From Natronolimnohabitans innermongolicus JCM 12255 (lineage in GTDB: Archaea; Halobacteriota; Halobacteria; Halobacteriales; Natrialbaceae), in NCBI RefSeq assembly GCF_000337215.1, contig NZ_AOHZ01000047.1:1-64000 (forward strand): 64,000 bases of DNA. The letters are read 5' to 3'. The stretch's first letter is position 1; each line of letters starts with the position of its first letter. A program made the translations under genes and the position numbers. Below, piece after piece: positions 17,568-25,627 of this stretch. The notes below the pieces were generated by a model. The model was not told the origin of the DNA and did not search any database. It saw nothing but the letters and a program-made list of their open reading frames with translations.

Positions 17568-17816
17568 TCAGAGCCAGTCGTCGCCGGGGTCGTCGTCGGT
17601 CGCCTCGCGGTACGACCGGACCGCTTCGGCGAGATTTCGGAGAGCGTCCTCGGGCGTCGGTCCCTGACTCGAGACGCCGGTCACCTCGTCGTCGGCGATG
17701 TGAAGGCCGTGCTCGTTTTCGCGCATGGTGACGTCGGCGTCCTCGAGGGCGTCGTACTGGTCGGGATCGACGTCGACGTCGTCGACTGCGTTCCCATCCG
17801 GATCGTCTGCGCTCAT
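17568..17816 (-). CDS. HicB-like small protein
   Basis: An 82-residue acidic protein. The core (DADVTMRENEHGLHIADDEVTGVSSQGPTPEDALRNLAEAVRSYRE) matches the partial RNase H-fold HicB antitoxin layout: a beta hairpin, then SxGxTxxEAxxNLxEA and a helix. No HicA toxin or DNA-binding tail is visible, so it is an orphan HicB-type protein whose role may not be antitoxic. It is divergent from ffh, with 108 bases between the starts. Confidence 0.75.
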   Translation of the reverse strand: MSADDPDGNAVDDVDVDPDQYDALEDADVTMRENEHGLHIADDEVTGVSSQGPTPEDALRNLAEAVRSYREATDDDPGDDWL

Positions 17817-17924
17817 GGGAGGGCGTTGGCCGGGTCGAGTGAAATACGCATCGACGGCGGCCTCGATCTGTCGGGCAACGGTGTAGAAAAAGCCTTTAAC
17901 GACGTCGCCCCGTAGAAGTGGCAA

Positions 17925-19322
17925 ATGGTACTCGACGATCTCGGGAGTTCTCTGCGGGGAACCCTCGACAAGCTCCGCGGGAAGTCCCGCATCAGCGAGG
18001 AGGACATCGAGGAGATCGTCAAGGAGATCCAGCGCTCCTTGCTCTCCGCCGACGTCGACGTCTCGCTCGTGATGGAGCTGTCGGACAACATCAAAGAGCG
18101 CGCCCTGGAAGAGGAACCGCCCGCGGGGACGCCGGCGCGGGATTTCGTCCTCCGCATCGTCTACGAGGAACTGGTCGGTCTCATCGGCGACTCGACGGAG
18201 TTGCCCCTCGAAGAACAGACCATCCTGCTCGCCGGCCTGCAGGGTTCGGGGAAGACGACCTCGTCGGCCAAGATGGCCTGGTGGTTCTCGACGAAGGGAC
18301 TGCGCCCGGCGGTCATCCAGACCGACACCTTCCGACCCGGCGCCTACCAGCAGGCAAAGGAGATGTGTGAACGCGCGGAGGTCGACTTCTACGGCAACCC
18401 GGACAACGACGACCCCGTCGAAATCGCTCGAAACGGACTCGAGGAGACCAGCGACGCCGACGTTCACATCGTGGACACGGCGGGTCGCCACGCGCTCGAG
18501 GACGACCTGATCGACGAAATCGAAGACATCGAGGGCGTCGTCCAGCCCGATACTTCCTTGCTCGTCCTGGACGCGGCGATCGGGCAGGGCGCGAAAGACC
18601 AGGCCCAGCAGTTCGACGAGTCCATCGGCATCGACGGCGTCGTCATCACGAAGATCGACGGGACGGCGAAAGGTGGCGGCGCGCTGACGGCCGTCGACCA
18701 GACCGATTCGTCGATCGCCTTCCTCGGGACCGGCGAAGAGGTCCAGGACATCGAACGCTTCGAGCCCGACGGCTTCATTTCCCGGCTGCTGGGGATGGGC
18801 GACCTCGGCCAGCTCGCCGAACGCGTCGAGCGCGCGATGGAACAGACCCAGGTCGAAGAGGACGACTGGGATCCCGAGGACATGCTCCAGGGCTCGTTTA
18901 CCCTCCACGACATGCAAAAGCAGATGGAGGCGATGAACAACATGGGGCCGCTCGATCAGGTCATGGACATGATCCCCGGCTTCGGCGGCGGGATCAAAGA
19001 CCAGCTCCCCGACGATGCGATGGACGTCACACAGGATCGCATGCGGAAGTTCTCGGTCATCATGGACTCGATGACCGAGGCCGAAAAGGAGTATCCGAAG
19101 GCCATCGGCGCCAGTCAGATCGAACGCATCGCCCGCGGCTCGGGCACCAGCGAAGAGGACGTCCGCGAACTGCTCCAGCAGTACAAGATGATGGAAAAGA
19201 CCATCAAGCAGTTCCAGGGGATGGGCTCGGACAAGGAGATGCAGCGCATGATGAAACAGATGCAACAGCAAGGCGGCGGTGGCGGCGGTGGCGGAATGGG
19301 CGGCATGGGGCCGTTCGGCTGA
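17925..19322 (+). CDS. ffh: Signal recognition particle protein SRP54
   Basis: The 465-residue GTPase binds 7S RNA and signal sequences and docks with FtsY to deliver nascent membrane and secreted proteins. The N domain (1-95) is followed by the G domain with GLQGSGKTT (P-loop near 105-113), [17 protein letters not shown] and [12 protein letters not shown]. The Met-rich M domain (about 300-440) ends in a poly-Gly/Met tail. The length and domain order are normal. It stands as a single gene here; the 7S RNA gene is not in this window. Confidence 0.97.
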   Translation: MVLDDLGSSLRGTLDKLRGKSRISEEDIEEIVKEIQRSLLSADVDVSLVMELSDNIKERALEEEPPAGTPARDFVLRIVYEELVGLIGDSTELPLEEQTILLAGLQGSGKTTSSAKMAWWFSTKGLRPAVIQTDTFRPGAYQQAKEMCERAEVDFYGNPDNDDPVEIARNGLEETSDADVHIVDTAGRHALEDDLIDEIEDIEGVVQPDTSLLVLDAAIGQGAKDQAQQFDESIGIDGVVITKIDGTAKGGGALTAVDQTDSSIAFLGTGEEVQDIERFEPDGFISRLLGMGDLGQLAERVERAMEQTQVEEDDWDPEDMLQGSFTLHDMQKQMEAMNNMGPLDQVMDMIPGFGGGIKDQLPDDAMDVTQDRMRKFSVIMDSMTEAEKEYPKAIGASQIERIARGSGTSEEDVRELLQQYKMMEKTIKQFQGMGSDKEMQRMMKQMQQQGGGGGGGGMGGMGPFG

Positions 19323-19483
19323 GGCTGATCGCACTCCCAAGTGCCGACTGTTCTCTCCTCTCGGCGACTCGAGGGGCCCACGTCGTCTCGTCCAGTTCGG
19401 TCTGATTCTCGTTTTCGGGTACGACAGCCAACGTACACGATGCCAGTACGTTCATGACCTTCTAGACGTATCCTCCGGTATCG

Positions 19484-20452
19484 ATGAACCGTCGGCAGTA
19501 TCTCATTCGAACCGGCGCCGGCGCTAGTGCGGTCGCGTCGACCGCCCTTGCTGGCTGTCTCGGGAGCGTCACCGGTGGCGACGAAACCGTCTCTGTCGCG
19601 AACCGAACCGGCGACCGCGAACTCTCGCGCGCGATCGGCGACCTGAACGACGCCGCCCTCGCGTTGCTCGTCGACGACGACCTCGAGGATCCCGCCGACC
19701 TCGAGTTCGATCCCGACGATCCGCTGGCCAGTATCGACAGCGCACGCGAGCGCCTCGAGACCGCCGCGACCGAACTCGACGACCGAGACGACGACGTTTC
19801 GCTCCTCCGAACGTACGCCGACGTCCTCGAGCGACTGGTCGCGGTGACCGAGACGGTTACCGACGACACGCTCGAGTCGGACATCGACGCTGTCTTCGCG
19901 GCGATCGACGGCGATGGCGATCTCGAGTCCGCGTCCGCGACGCTCGACGAGCGGATCGACGAACTCGACGGTGCACAGGAAAACCACGACGAGGCAGCGG
20001 CGGACGTTCGAGACTTCGACGACGATTTCGAGGAGCTCGTTCGAATCGATCGCGCGGAACTCGAGGACGGCGTCGAAGCGCTCGGGGACGTCCTGTCCCC
20101 GCTCGTCACCCTCGGTGACGGCCTCGACGCGATGCTCGAGGGCTACGATGCGCTCGAGCGCGGCCGAGACGCCCTCGAAAACGAGGCGTTCGACGACGCC
20201 GAAGACGAGTTCGACGCGGCCGAATCGGCCTTCTCGACGTCGGGTGAGACGCTCGAGTCCGAACCGGAGCCCCCGTCCGGACTCGCGGACACGTTCGCGG
20301 AGACGCGCTGTCGGAGCGGCCACCTGGCGACGGCCGCCGCGGAATTTGGCGATAGCGCGGCCGCGGCCGCGGACGGGGACGTCATCACCGCGGCGAACCA
20401 CCGGTCGAACGCCGAGGACGCACTCGAGGACGCGCGCAACTGTTCGCGGTAA
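19484..20452 (+). CDS. Tat lipoprotein, helical, unknown function
   Basis: A 322-residue secreted protein. MNRRQYLIRTGAG begins a twin-arginine signal ending in the lipobox LAGC near residue 25. The rest is almost entirely acidic helix with repeated ALxxAxxxLxxxD patterns, resembling substrate-free helical bundle lipoproteins. Two late cysteines (in CRSGHLAT and the C-terminal NCSR) could form a disulfide outside the cell. No family recognised beyond haloarchaeal lipoprotein. Confidence 0.8.
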   Translation: MNRRQYLIRTGAGASAVASTALAGCLGSVTGGDETVSVANRTGDRELSRAIGDLNDAALALLVDDDLEDPADLEFDPDDPLASIDSARERLETAATELDDRDDDVSLLRTYADVLERLVAVTETVTDDTLESDIDAVFAAIDGDGDLESASATLDERIDELDGAQENHDEAAADVRDFDDDFEELVRIDRAELEDGVEALGDVLSPLVTLGDGLDAMLEGYDALERGRDALENEAFDDAEDEFDAAESAFSTSGETLESEPEPPSGLADTFAETRCRSGHLATAAAEFGDSAAAAADGDVITAANHRSNAEDALEDARNCSR

Positions 20453-20634
20453 CACCACCGTTCTGCCGAACTTGGTCGAGCGTTCGAATCCGACAGGGTC
20501 GCTCGAGTGCGCTCCGCGGCGGCGATCGCGTTTGTTCCCTCCTCGAGTCGCTACTACGAGCTCTCGCCACGGTGGGTGTTCGATGTACTACGGCCGTCGA
20601 CTCGACGGCGAAAATTCGCTGCGGTCGCTCCCGC
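20453..20634. other. Intergenic stretch between convergent genes
   Basis: About 180 bases between the Tat lipoprotein and the UPF0201 gene. Nothing beyond ordinary GC-rich spacer is seen. Confidence 0.4.
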
Positions 20635-21048
20635 TCAGCTCTCGACCGGCCGCCCGTCTTCCGTCGGCGGCGCGATGTGGTCGACGTACTCCTCGACGGT
20701 CGGTTCTTCGACGCGGACGCGGACGCTGATCTCGCCGAGTTCGTCCGGTTCGCCCACCGAGAAGTTCACGCGGTCCTCGAAGGCCGCCTGCTTCTTTAGC
20801 GCGAAGGTGAACGTATCGTCCTCGCGGTTCGCGAAGAACTCGCCGCGGGCCGTATCGAGGATCTCCTGGCGGTGGAGCAGTTCGGAGAAGTGATCCATCG
20901 AGTGAGCCTCGGCGTGAATCTCGCCGAAGGACTCCTCGAGGTCGGCGTTGGGGAAGATGTTCGCGACGGCGTCGGCGACGCGACTGGTGACCTCGGTGTC
21001 GTAGACGGGCGCCGTCACCTCGACGTCGACGCGGTAGATGTCGGTCAT
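20635..21048 (-). CDS. UPF0201 family protein (RNA-binding-like fold)
   Basis: A 137-residue archaeal protein of the UPF0201 type, a family with a ribosomal L5-like fold. Readable blocks are YRVDVEVTAPVYDTEVTSRVADAVANIFPNA, HSMDHFSELLHRQEILDTAR and the Phe/Lys-rich DTFTFALKKQAAF segment. Its start overlaps the stop of the UPF0200 gene by 4 bases (ATGA), so the two are translationally coupled. In some archaea both are fused in one polypeptide, which supports a joint role, still unknown. Confidence 0.9.
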   Translation of the reverse strand: MTDIYRVDVEVTAPVYDTEVTSRVADAVANIFPNADLEESFGEIHAEAHSMDHFSELLHRQEILDTARGEFFANREDDTFTFALKKQAAFEDRVNFSVGEPDELGEISVRVRVEEPTVEEYVDHIAPPTEDGRPVES

Positions 21049-21668
21049 CGGTCTGTCTCCGCGTTCGACGCCGAGCCCGGTTTAGGTTCCGATTCCGGGT
21101 CGGTTCCGTCCGCAGCGTCGGCCGTCCCGTCGCGGATGACGGCCTCGATGCGGTCGTGAAACGCCTCGAGCGTGTCGGTGTTCTCGACGACGACGTCGGC
21201 GCGGTCCATCGCGTCGTCCATCCCGAACCCGCGCTCGCGTTCGTCCCTGGCGGCCAGTCCCTCGCCGCCCTCGTCCGCCCCGACGTCCCGGCCGCGGTCG
21301 TCGATCCGCTCGGCCCGGACCTCGAAGGGCGCCTCGATGCTGACCAGCGTAAAGGCCTCGCCGAAGCGCTCCTCGAAGACGTCGACCTCGGTTCCCGAGC
21401 GCAGCCCGTCGACCAGGACGGTGTCGTGATTCTCGAGGCGGTCTTCGATCATCGGCAGCGAGCGCTCGGCGATCGCCGTCGGCCCGTTCTCGTCGCGCAG
21501 CGCCTGTGCGACGTCGCCGTGATCTTTCGTCGGATCGAGTCCGCGGTCGGCCGTCTCCTGGCGGACGACGTCGCCCATCGTCACCACGGGGATGGCGTGT
21601 TCGCGCGCGACGGTTGCGGCCTCGCCCTTCCCGCTGCCGGGCAGTCCCACCGTTCCGATGACGTGCAT
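21045..21668 (-). CDS. UPF0200 family nucleotide kinase-like ATPase
   Basis: A 207-residue P-loop protein. Walker A is GLPGSGKGEA at residues 8-17. The middle resembles adenylate or dephospho-CoA kinase (VVTMGDVVRQET, TVLVDGLRSGTEVDVFEERF, IEAPFEVRAERI, a RERGFG lid and VVENTDTLEAF). The C-terminal 25 residues are an acidic, low-complexity tail. The ATG ending at 21668 places the P-loop at the usual distance from the N-terminus. It is the first gene of a two-gene unit with UPF0201. Confidence 0.9.
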   Translation of the reverse strand: MHVIGTVGLPGSGKGEAATVAREHAIPVVTMGDVVRQETADRGLDPTKDHGDVAQALRDENGPTAIAERSLPMIEDRLENHDTVLVDGLRSGTEVDVFEERFGEAFTLVSIEAPFEVRAERIDDRGRDVGADEGGEGLAARDERERGFGMDDAMDRADVVVENTDTLEAFHDRIEAVIRDGTADAADGTDPESEPKPGSASNAETDR

Positions 21669-22034
21669 CGGGCGAACGTATCGGCGAGACGGGCATAAGC
21701 GCTGTGTTCGGTCGCGAGCAAACGCGGCCCGTTCGCCGATCGAAGCGGAACGGTTGCAGCACGCGAAACGTCGGTAGGTCCGTTCTAACGGCCAGTATTC
21801 GAGATTCAGCGTGGTTTCAGCATCGTCGACGTGATCGTTCCGCGCGCAGACACCGTGCTTAGTTCTCGGGTAGCACCCAGGGGCCCGTCGATTGTCGAGT
21901 ACAAAACGGCGCTCGATTTCGCAATCGTCTCCGCCGACCGCGTTAACAGCACGCAATCCATTCGAATTCGGACTAACCGTCGAAACGGACTGTCGTCGTT
22001 ATTTACCACTCGGTCGTCGCCTCGAACGCACGCT
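21669..22034. other. Intergenic stretch, nothing recognised
   Basis: About 366 bases between divergent genes. Plus-strand codons are open here but non-acidic. The last 60 bases presumably hold the promoter of the repeat lipoprotein. No RNA gene was seen. Confidence 0.4.
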
Positions 22035-22409
22035 ATGACAGCACCAAAACTCGACCGACGGCGGTTTACGGCTGCGCTCGGCACTGGACTGGTTGCTGCG
22101 ATCGCCGGCTGTGCGGACGACGACGATGAAGAAGACGACGGCCCCGCGGACGAAAACGGGGACGAAAACGGCCTCGAGAACGGCGACGACGACGAAAACG
22201 GCCTCGAGGACGACGAAGACGACGAAAACGGCCTCGAGGACGACGAAGATGACGAAAACGGCCTCGAGGACGACGACGAAGATGACGAAAACGGCCTCGA
22301 GGACGACGACGAAGATGACGAAAACGGCCTCGAGGACGACGACGAAGATGACGAAAACGGCCTCGAGAACGGCGACGAAGACGACGATCTGATGGACGAC
22401 GCGCTGTAA
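22035..22409 (+). CDS. Acidic repeat lipoprotein
   Basis: A 124-residue protein. Its twin-arginine N-terminus (DRRRFTAALGTGL) and lipobox IAGC predict a lipid-anchored secreted protein. Everything after it is Asp, Glu, Asn and Gly with a repeating ENGLEDD(D)EDD unit. The tail ends DLMDDAL. No fold is predicted; it could be a charged surface tether or cation buffer. The start at 22035 is the first ATG before the signal. The repeat DNA is described separately. Confidence 0.75.
   Translation: MTAPKLDRRRFTAALGTGLVAAIAGCADDDDEEDDGPADENGDENGLENGDDDENGLEDDEDDENGLEDDEDDENGLEDDDEDDENGLEDDDEDDENGLEDDDEDDENGLENGDEDDDLMDDAL
22161..22380 (+). repeat. In-frame tandem repeat, 30- and 33-bp units
   Basis: The block GACGAAAACGGCCTCGAG starts at 22161, 22191, 22221, 22251, 22284, 22317 and 22350. 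The first three intervals are 30 bases and the last three are 33, all multiples of three. The array adds 10- or 11-residue units to the lipoprotein without shifting frame. Confidence 0.9.
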
Positions 22410-22722
22410 CGGATCGACTGTTACGTCCGCCACCGTCTGGCCCTCTTTTTCGACCCCTCGAACGGCCGTCTACGCTGCTCAACGAATAGCCTCGAGTCCC
22501 GGTCTCGGCGACGAACGCCGCGATCGCTGTAACTGTCCAGACCTGTGCGTTTCAGACGGGACGAGATGACGCAACGGTCGCTCTGGTTTCTGGTCGTCGC
22601 CGTCCGGTCGCGATCCGGATGACCCACCGACTGCCGTTCGTAACGGCGCTATCCCGTTTCCACGGGTAACTGGGAAGTAAATCCACACTGTTTATGCCAA
22701 TCCGTCGTGGATTCGTACTCGA
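22410..22722. other. Intergenic stretch before tRNA-Arg
   Basis: About 310 bases. A CTCTTTTTCG run at 22442-22451 may terminate the lipoprotein transcript, and a tRNA box A lies at the end. I see no gene. Confidence 0.45.
22691..22696 (+). promoter_or_regulatory. Box A (TTTATG) of tRNA-Arg
   Basis: TTTATG lies 27-32 bases before the mature 5' end at 22723, the normal place for an archaeal tRNA TATA element. Confidence 0.6.
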
Positions 22723-22797
22723 GGGCGCGTAGCTCAGTCCGGATAGAGCGTCGGACTTCTAATCCGACGGTCGTGGGTTCGAATCCCATCGCGCCCG
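22723..22797 (+). tRNA. tRNA-Arg (anticodon TCT)
   Basis: A cloverleaf of 75 bases including discriminator G. The acceptor stem GGGCGCG pairs with CGCGCCC. The anticodon stem TCGGA/TCCGA encloses the loop CTTCTAA. The T arm is GTGGG-TTCGAAT-CCCAT. The anticodon TCT reads AGA/AGG arginine codons. No intron; CCA is not encoded. Confidence 0.95.
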
Positions 22798-22989
22798 TGC
22801 AACGAGTCGCGTAGCGACGAGTGAACCGGCACGTGGGATTCGAACGAGGCGGCGGCGAGCGATAGCGAGCCGACGACGTGGTTCAACTTCTACCGAGACA
22901 TCGCGCTGTCACGATTGCCCCGTGAGCGACAGCAGAGCAACACGATCGTTCCGTTCACAAGACCTAACTTACAGAAATATGGTTATTGT

Positions 22990-23790
22990 ATGCAACGCCG
23001 AACACTGGTTGCGCTCGTCGGGACGGGAATGTACGCTGCACTGGCAGGGGGTTCCACCGACGGAAACGAGGCGGCTACAAAGGGGAACGAGACGGCTGAT
23101 GACGGGAGCGACGCTTCGAACGGTAGAGACGACAGTGGGACCGACATCGAGTACCGAAACGCCGACGAACTGTCGTCTCTCAAATCGATTCGAAACGATA
23201 CGGACCGCCACGGTGCAGTCACACACTCCTTCTCCGGGAGCGGCGATACGGTAACCGAAACGGCCGAACTGGACGCCGGAGTGATGATCGCGATTTTCGA
23301 CCACGAGGGAGACGGCGATCTCCGGGTCGAACGGATCGACAGTGACGGTCGAATCTCTGGTGGGATCATCACTAGCGGGATTCAGCCCGATAGGGGCGCC
23401 GTGGCGGTCCCGACTGGCGGTGGCGAGTACGGGCTCGAGGTGACCACTGACGGCGAGTGGTCGGTCGAACTCGTCCAGCCCGAACCGTCCGTTGTCGACC
23501 ACTCGCCGGCCGAGGCCAGTGGCGAGGGGTTCGACGTCCTTGGTCCGGTCGGAATCGAAGGCGAAACTACAATCCAGGTCGCGGGCGAAGTTCGACCCGA
23601 TGGAGACAACTTTCGAAACATCCAGGTCCTCGATCAGGACGCAACGGCCATAGCAGACACGGAACCCGTGACTCAGGGCCACGGCGACTTCGACCACGAG
23701 GTAACGATCAACCAGACCGGAGACCCCGTCGACGGAACCGTCTGGATTTCCGTCGAAGTCGACGGCGAGTGGTCGATCGAGATCGAGTGA
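22990..23790 (+). CDS. Secreted protein with an apparently lost lipobox cysteine
   Basis: A 266-residue protein. MQRRTLVALVGTGMYAALAGGS looks like a haloarchaeal lipoprotein signal, but the position of the invariant Cys is Gly21 (codon GGT instead of TGT, one base away). A Gly/Asn/Asp linker and two beta-rich domains follow, about 60-160 and 175-266. The second ends in VSVEVDGEWSIEIE-like repeats (compare TTDGEWSVELVQP near 155). This suggests a duplicated beta-sandwich. Function unknown. Confidence 0.75.
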   Translation: MQRRTLVALVGTGMYAALAGGSTDGNEAATKGNETADDGSDASNGRDDSGTDIEYRNADELSSLKSIRNDTDRHGAVTHSFSGSGDTVTETAELDAGVMIAIFDHEGDGDLRVERIDSDGRISGGIITSGIQPDRGAVAVPTGGGEYGLEVTTDGEWSVELVQPEPSVVDHSPAEASGEGFDVLGPVGIEGETTIQVAGEVRPDGDNFRNIQVLDQDATAIADTEPVTQGHGDFDHEVTINQTGDPVDGTVWISVEVDGEWSIEIE

Positions 23791-24267
23791 GTTGCTCGTG
23801 TGACTACTCCCACGAGTTCAGTCGTGGGCTTTCTCCTCGAATCTCTGTACTCCGTTCTAAAATTGCCCTCGCTTCGTCCACCGCAAATCCCTTTCCGGAT
23901 CACGACTCGAGTCTCGAACGTGATTGGATTTTGGAATCGAGACACTATCGTACTGGCACCGTGATTCACCCTCGGATGACTCCCATCGATTCCCCTACCG
24001 GTGAACTAATTACTGTTGATGATTTTAACTACTGTGTCGGCAGAGCCGGAAACGGCACCACATGGGGAAAGGGGGGTAGAACCGATCATCGCGACACGCG
24101 ACGATCACCGATCCCCGCTGCCGACGTGCGTACACCCACACAGCAATCGCACGTCACCGGCGTCACGACGCCGTCGATGGGGGTCGACGCGTCGGACGTC
24201 GGTGTTCCACCACGGAACAAGACAATTCAGGCCCGCGATACACTTGTGTAGAGTCCGTGGTCCAGGT
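23791..24267. other. Intergenic stretch with an IS200/IS605-like end remnant
   Basis: About 477 bases. The 5' part holds a hairpin and short frame resembling the right end of a TnpB-type element on the minus strand (next entry). The rest has no gene; its plus-strand frame is continuous with the following gene but not protein-like. Confidence 0.4.
23803..23890 (-). mobile_element. Possible right-end remnant of an IS200/IS605-type element
   Basis: CCCACGA (23809-23815) and TCGTGGG (23822-23828) enclose the loop GTTCAG. On the minus strand the hairpin is preceded by AGAAAG and by an open frame of about 17 codons ending at the hairpin (VDEARAILERSTEIRGESP...). This arrangement, a tnpB 3' end running into a terminal GTGGG hairpin, is typical of haloarchaeal TnpB elements. 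No other part of a transposase remains. Confidence 0.35.
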
Positions 24268-25485
24268 ATGGATGATACAGCCGTCGAGTCGGCCGCATAC
24301 ACCGATTTGCGGACGGACGTCGACTCGTTTGCCGACCACGCACGCCACCGCGCCGAAACCGAACGCGAGGTCGTCGAGTGGGCCATGGACGAACTCGAGA
24401 CGCTGATCGACGAGCGCGACGTCGACCTCGAGCCCCTGCTCGAGTACGGCCGACGAAGTCGAGAGAGTCTGCCGGATCGCCATCGACGGGCCTACGAGGC
24501 GATGGCCGAGGTGTTCGACGTCGACCCCGAGGTCTACGACGTCTACGTCTTCGCCTACTCGGAGCTCTGCGAGGAACTGGCCGAAGGCGAGGGACGCTCC
24601 GAGAAACACCCCAAGGGCTGTACGAACGCGCTCGTTTCGACGCCGAAGGCCGAGACGGCGAGCGTCGACGGCGGTGACAATAACCGTGTCAGCGACGCCG
24701 ATACCGGCGGCCCGATGGTGCTCAAGAACCGCGACATCGCGGGCCGAGGCCTCCGCCCGAAGTCGATCGTCGAGCAGCCGGCGTTCGAGGACACCTACGG
24801 AATCCTGACGGTCGACACCTGCGGGACGATTTCGATGTTCAAAGGCGTCAACGACCAGGGATTGGTCGCCGCCAACACGTTCATCGACAGCGAGCGTGCG
24901 GACGTCGACCCCGAAAACCAGCTTCGAAACGGGACGGTCATCCGGATGATTCTGGAGGAGTGTTCGACCGTCGGCGAGGCTCGAACGCTGCTCGAGTCCT
25001 ATCCGACTCGACAGCTCTGCGGACAGACGCTGTTCCTCGCGGACGCGACCGACGCCGTCTTGCTCGAGGTCGATCCCGTCGCCGAACGCATCACCGTCGA
25101 CGACGACCAGGTCGTTACCCGAACCAATCACTTCGTCCACGCTCGTTCCACACAGACCGAGAGTTCGACGAAGCGACGCCAGCGCGCCCTCGAGCTACTC
25201 GAGGGGGACCATCGACTGGACCGAGACGATCTCTGGCGATTCGCACAGGATCACGAGAACGGCCCCGGCGACGACTCGATCTGTCGCCATCCCGAGCCGG
25301 ACGTCGGCGAGCACGCCTTCGGGCAGCTAACGACCGCGAGCACGGCTATCTTCGAAGGCGGTTCGGCTACGGTCGACCTCGGGATGGGCAACCCCTGCGA
25401 GACCGAACGAACCCGCTGTCGGTTCGGCGAGGAGATTCCGATGGATCTGCGTACCGGCGACCGCTGGCTCGATCGCCTCCACTGA
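24268..25485 (+). CDS. Acyltransferase of the peptidase C45 / isopenicillin N acyltransferase-like Ntn family
   Basis: A 405-residue protein. The first 110 residues are a helical domain. C118 in the block KGCTNALVS is the probable N-terminal nucleophile exposed by autocleavage, as in acyl-CoA:6-aminopenicillanate acyltransferase-like proteins. Following strands (GPMVLKNRDIAGRG, YGILTVDTCGTISMFKGVNDQGLVAANTF) are typical of the fold: a beta strand carrying NRD, and then GxNxxGL. Substrate unknown; an amide bond-forming or -cleaving role is inferred. The gene is monocistronic. Confidence 0.8.
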   Translation: MDDTAVESAAYTDLRTDVDSFADHARHRAETEREVVEWAMDELETLIDERDVDLEPLLEYGRRSRESLPDRHRRAYEAMAEVFDVDPEVYDVYVFAYSELCEELAEGEGRSEKHPKGCTNALVSTPKAETASVDGGDNNRVSDADTGGPMVLKNRDIAGRGLRPKSIVEQPAFEDTYGILTVDTCGTISMFKGVNDQGLVAANTFIDSERADVDPENQLRNGTVIRMILEECSTVGEARTLLESYPTRQLCGQTLFLADATDAVLLEVDPVAERITVDDDQVVTRTNHFVHARSTQTESSTKRRQRALELLEGDHRLDRDDLWRFAQDHENGPGDDSICRHPEPDVGEHAFGQLTTASTAIFEGGSATVDLGMGNPCETERTRCRFGEEIPMDLRTGDRWLDRLH

Positions 25486-25627
25486 GTTGGCGTTGAGAAT
25501 TGCGTCGGCTCGAAGTGTGCGGCATCTACGAAGCTATCGCCAGTTCGAAACTGTGTTCGGTCAGCTGACGGTGTACACAAGACCTGAACCCGATACGACT
25601 CACACGAACGGAGTCGTCTCCAGAGGC

